Shown piece by piece: positions 61,606 through 64,000 of a stretch of DNA of 64,000 nucleotides. Source of the DNA: Clostridium sp. GTDB taxonomy: Bacteria > Bacillota > Clostridia > Lachnospirales > Lachnospiraceae. Position numbers and translations under genes: made by a program. The first letter of the stretch is position 1. The number at the start of each line of letters is the position of its first letter. The notes beneath the pieces were generated by a model. That model made no database searches. It saw only the letters and a list, made by a program, of their open reading frames with translations, and was not told the origin of the DNA. Location: positions 1-64,000 of the forward strand of contig JAISOV010000048.1 of assembly GCA_031275405.1 (NCBI GenBank), read 5' to 3'.

Positions 61606-62898
61606 CTACTGAGCCAGTATTGCCGCTCTCTGCCGGTAAAAATCCTCAAATGCCTCTTCGCTGCTTTTATGGCCGCTTAAATATTCAAACATCTCCGTTC
61701 TGAACGTCTCTGTCACCCTCCGGTAAGCCGGATGGCCGCCTTCCTCGCTCAGCATGACAGACTCAAAGAAATAGCCGGCTCCTTCCACATCTGCATGGTC
61801 TAAATAGATCTGCGCGGATTTCGCCGTATAATAAGCCGGAACAGCACTCTGGGAAGCCATGATCTCTGCCCCCGCTTCCCCGCAGTAATAGGACAGGAAA
61901 GCCGCGGCAGCAGCCTTGTATCGGCAGGAAGCCGAGATCGCGAGATAGGAACAGGCGCCTACCGTAATCCCCTTTCTGACAAAATCAAAGGCCGGCAGGG
62001 GAGCAATATCCCAGGAGACTTCCTCTGTGTCTGTTCGCAGCGTGTTTTTTAGGAAGGAAATGCTCCAATCCCCATTGATCATCATAGCCGCCCGCCCATC
62101 CAGAAAGAAGTCATACGGCGAGGTCAGCGTTCCTTGCAGCATAGCCAGATCCGGATGGGACTTTTCCACATCATAAAGCCGATGAAGAAGCTCTATATAC
62201 TGCCTGGTCAGGGGCAGCTCGTCGTCCGTGAGATACTCTTCCGCCGCGACCGCCCCGATATTCAGCGTCCAGGGCGGGATCAGTCCGCCATAGATCTTCG
62301 TGTTCCCCACGCCGCCGGTCAGACGCTGCGCCAGCTGCGCATACTCTTCCCAGGTCAGCTGCTCCGGATAAGGGATCTGCAGCGCATCAAAAAGATCCTT
62401 GTTGTAAAAGAGCACCCATGTGCTTCGGATACGGGGAAGGGCATAAATACCGTCGTCTGCGGAAACCATCTCCAAGGTGGCGCCATAGTTGGACAGCTTC
62501 AGATCAGAAGAGCGCAGATAAGGAGAAAGATCCTCCAGCGCCCCGCTGCCCGCAAAATCATTCACCTGGCTTGGCTGCCTCAGAAACAGGCAATCCGGAT
62601 CTGTGACGTCGCTTTCCAATATTTCCGCAATCGTCTCGTCATAAAGATCATTGTCCAGATACCTGGCGGACACTTGGATCGTATCGCTTTGCCGATTAAA
62701 GCTTTGCACAATCTCATTGGTAACTTCAAAATTATCCACCCCGTCATAGAAGGTCAGGATGACCTTCCCTCCCTCCGAGGCGGAAGACTCCCCGCCGCGC
62801 GGCGTACCCCCGGAGGGCTGCTTTCCACACGCGCAGCATGCGCAGCAAGACAGGATCGTCAGCAACGGAAGGATGAAGCTTCTGCTTCTCTTTATCAT
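61606..62898 (-). CDS. Second sugar solute-binding lipoprotein, paralogue of the next gene
   Basis: 430 aa. Cys-rich lipobox region (SCCACCACG), then a family-1 fold paralogous to 60172-61467: DALQIPYPEQLTWEEYAQLAQRLT against DAKGLPYPENLTWDEYAELAKELT, and MMINGDWSISFLKNTL. Start at 62898 follows GGGAG; 62910 is possible. Tandem duplication, diverged, presumably widening ligand range. Confidence 0.9.
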   Translation of the reverse strand: MIKRSRSFILPLLTILSCCACCACGKQPSGGTPRGGESSASEGGKVILTFYDGVDNFEVTNEIVQSFNRQSDTIQVSARYLDNDLYDETIAEILESDVTDPDCLFLRQPSQVNDFAGSGALEDLSPYLRSSDLKLSNYGATLEMVSADDGIYALPRIRSTWVLFYNKDLFDALQIPYPEQLTWEEYAQLAQRLTGGVGNTKIYGGLIPPWTLNIGAVAAEEYLTDDELPLTRQYIELLHRLYDVEKSHPDLAMLQGTLTSPYDFFLDGRAAMMINGDWSISFLKNTLRTDTEEVSWDIAPLPAFDFVRKGITVGACSYLAISASCRYKAAAAAFLSYYCGEAGAEIMASQSAVPAYYTAKSAQIYLDHADVEGAGYFFESVMLSEEGGHPAYRRVTETFRTEMFEYLSGHKSSEEAFEDFYRQRAAILAQ

Positions 62899-63300
62899 CT
62901 TTGCTCCCATCCGCCCGTTTATCCTATCCGGCGTCTTTCGCGGGCATACAATCAGGAGGGCCTAAACATCGTTATGGTACACCCGTCTGTCTTTCCCTGT
63001 CAAACGGGATTCGGAGCCGCCCCACGGCGGCAGTCTTTCCTTTTGAGAAAACCGGATCGGCAGAAGTTGATCCGGATGGAACGCGTTTCTCAAAACGCTG
63101 CATTTCACCGCGCCGGCTGCGTTCGGCCTCACCCAAGCCGCCTTTTGCGGCGACCAGCCTATTTTACGGTATTGCGTAAAAAAAAGAGACGCTGCTGCCC
63201 TGCGCGCTTTTTCCCGGGGAGCGTAAAGGCCTATGGGACGGCTCTGCCGCAGGGAGCCTGCCGGCGCCATGGAAAAGAAACGGGAAGCCCTCCGCCTTGC
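62899..63300. other. Intergenic region at the right edge, no supported gene
   Basis: About 400 bp, GC-rich. Short open frames on both strands lack ribosome sites. It should contain the promoter of the sugar operon; I cannot assign -10 and -35 boxes confidently. A 17-bp run CCGCGCGGCGTACCCCC belongs to the gene at 62898. Confidence 0.35.
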
Positions 63301-64000
63301 TCAGCCGACCGACCGGAAGTTGGCGACGCCTAGTATGCCGTCAGACGTTGACAGGAGGCTCGTCATCCCGTCGGTCTCGCGGTCGTAGACGAACAGGCCA
63401 TGAACCTCCTCCCGCCCGTTGGTGAAGGCGCCCTGGCAGTAATAGGTCTTTCCGCCGTCAAAGGTCATGGCGGAGCCTACGTACAATGCTTTGGGGAACG
63501 GGTTGTCCACCGGAACGAACGAGGCGCTCTCGCCGTCAAAGGTCAGGCGGTAATATTCATATTCGACTTCAGCCGTAGGAACGCCGTCTTCGTCAGGCGC
63601 TTTCGCGAGCAAGGACACCAGGACTTCCTTCTCGTCAATCTGCGCCATAAACCCTAGCTGACGCGTGACCAGAAACCGCTCCGTGAAGACGGCGGCGGCC
63701 CTGTCCAGACGGGTCGATACCAGCGTGAAGTTATGGTCAATGGCCTCTTCAAAGGAAAGATAGCCCTCCGAGTAGCGGTCGGTCAGCTTGTAATACAGCC
63801 ACGGGAACGTGTCGAACCGGTAATTGTAGTACAGATGCTGAGGCCCTCCCGTATACAGGTCGGAAGGCTCCCCGGTCACGTCCGCCATGTACGTGAACCT
63901 GCCGCTGCCCAGATCGAACAGCGCGGGCGTGAGGGTGTGCGCGGGCGTGGAGGCGATCACCAGCAGCGTGTCCGGATCCAGGACCGTGATGTCGTTGTAC
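63301..64000 (-). CDS. Partial gene, protein of unknown function, possible beta-propeller
   Basis: The C-terminal 232 residues are in the window; the frame stays open to the edge (YNDITVLDPDTLLVIASTP). Repeated short blocks such as SGRFTYMADVTGEPSDLY, GGKTYYCQGAFTNGREEVHG and LFVYDRETDGMTSLLSTSDG look like propeller blades or a periplasmic sensor-like domain. The family is unknown; it may be extracellular. The start is outside the window. Confidence 0.6.
   Translation of the reverse strand, partial: YNDITVLDPDTLLVIASTPAHTLTPALFDLGSGRFTYMADVTGEPSDLYTGGPQHLYYNYRFDTFPWLYYKLTDRYSEGYLSFEEAIDHNFTLVSTRLDRAAAVFTERFLVTRQLGFMAQIDEKEVLVSLLAKAPDEDGVPTAEVEYEYYRLTFDGESASFVPVDNPFPKALYVGSAMTFDGGKTYYCQGAFTNGREEVHGLFVYDRETDGMTSLLSTSDGILGVANFRSVG

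Overview
The window looks like a chromosomal piece of a high-GC member of the Clostridia, most likely Lachnospiraceae-like. The support is gene content and order: tilS-hpt-ftsH, cdaA-cdaR-glmM, mbl followed by two flagellar rod genes, comFC next to a YvyF-like gene, a FeoA/FeoA/FeoB/Cys-rich-protein operon, two DUF3048 lipoproteins, and a stand-alone Spo0A DNA-binding domain with 0A boxes. Ribosome binding sites are strong AGGAGG-type. Most genes are on the minus strand.

Layout. 0-10.8 kb: bioY; a lower-GC GntR/ABC operon bounded by a 47-bp direct repeat; two GT-C-like membrane glycosyltransferases; a stand-alone Spo0A-C protein; a GT2 glycosyltransferase; a divergent PAP2 protein; a DUF3048 lipoprotein. 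10.8-25.6 kb: leuA, ptsH (HPr), glmM-cdaR-cdaA (c-di-AMP and cell-wall precursor synthesis), two unknown membrane proteins, YvyF-like, comFC, recD2, a rod-binding protein, two flagellar rod proteins and mbl. 25.6-41.5 kb: tRNA-Lys, TatD, an acyltransferase, a flavodoxin, an MBL-fold protein, the feo iron operon with a DtxR-family regulator and candidate operators, a second DUF3048 lipoprotein, a GH13 enzyme, ftsH, hpt and tilS.

41.7-52.9 kb is the most unusual part. An AT-rich minus-strand operon (41771-50000) looks like a peptide natural-product (RiPP) cluster. It encodes a BtrH-like putative acyltransferase, a radical SAM/SPASM protein, an M50 protease with a PqqD-like N-terminus, two tiny paralogous precursor peptides (33 and 36 aa, sharing FEEIEEIVTP and GTI-x-CC), an FtsX-type permease with its ATPase, and an AMP-ligase fused to a carrier-protein domain. 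Next to it lie a second ABC pair and a LytTR response regulator. The regulator gene and the operon share an 86%-identical 76-bp promoter region, so the regulator probably controls the cluster. My inference is that the peptide is both radical-SAM modified and acylated.

53.2-64 kb is a carbohydrate locus: three solute-binding lipoproteins, a MalF/MalG-type permease pair, a GH95-like alpha-L-fucosidase, a LacI regulator with a perfect operator, and a partial gene at the edge.

Intergenic space carries two notable repeat classes. One is a MITE-like family with GTTRCTRCTCAGCA ends, often holding 23-bp tandem units (TTCAGC-N7-GCTGAA). The other is a 73-nt element present twice that folds into two hairpins with a compensatory base-pair change and supplies the ribosome binding site of the following reading frame.
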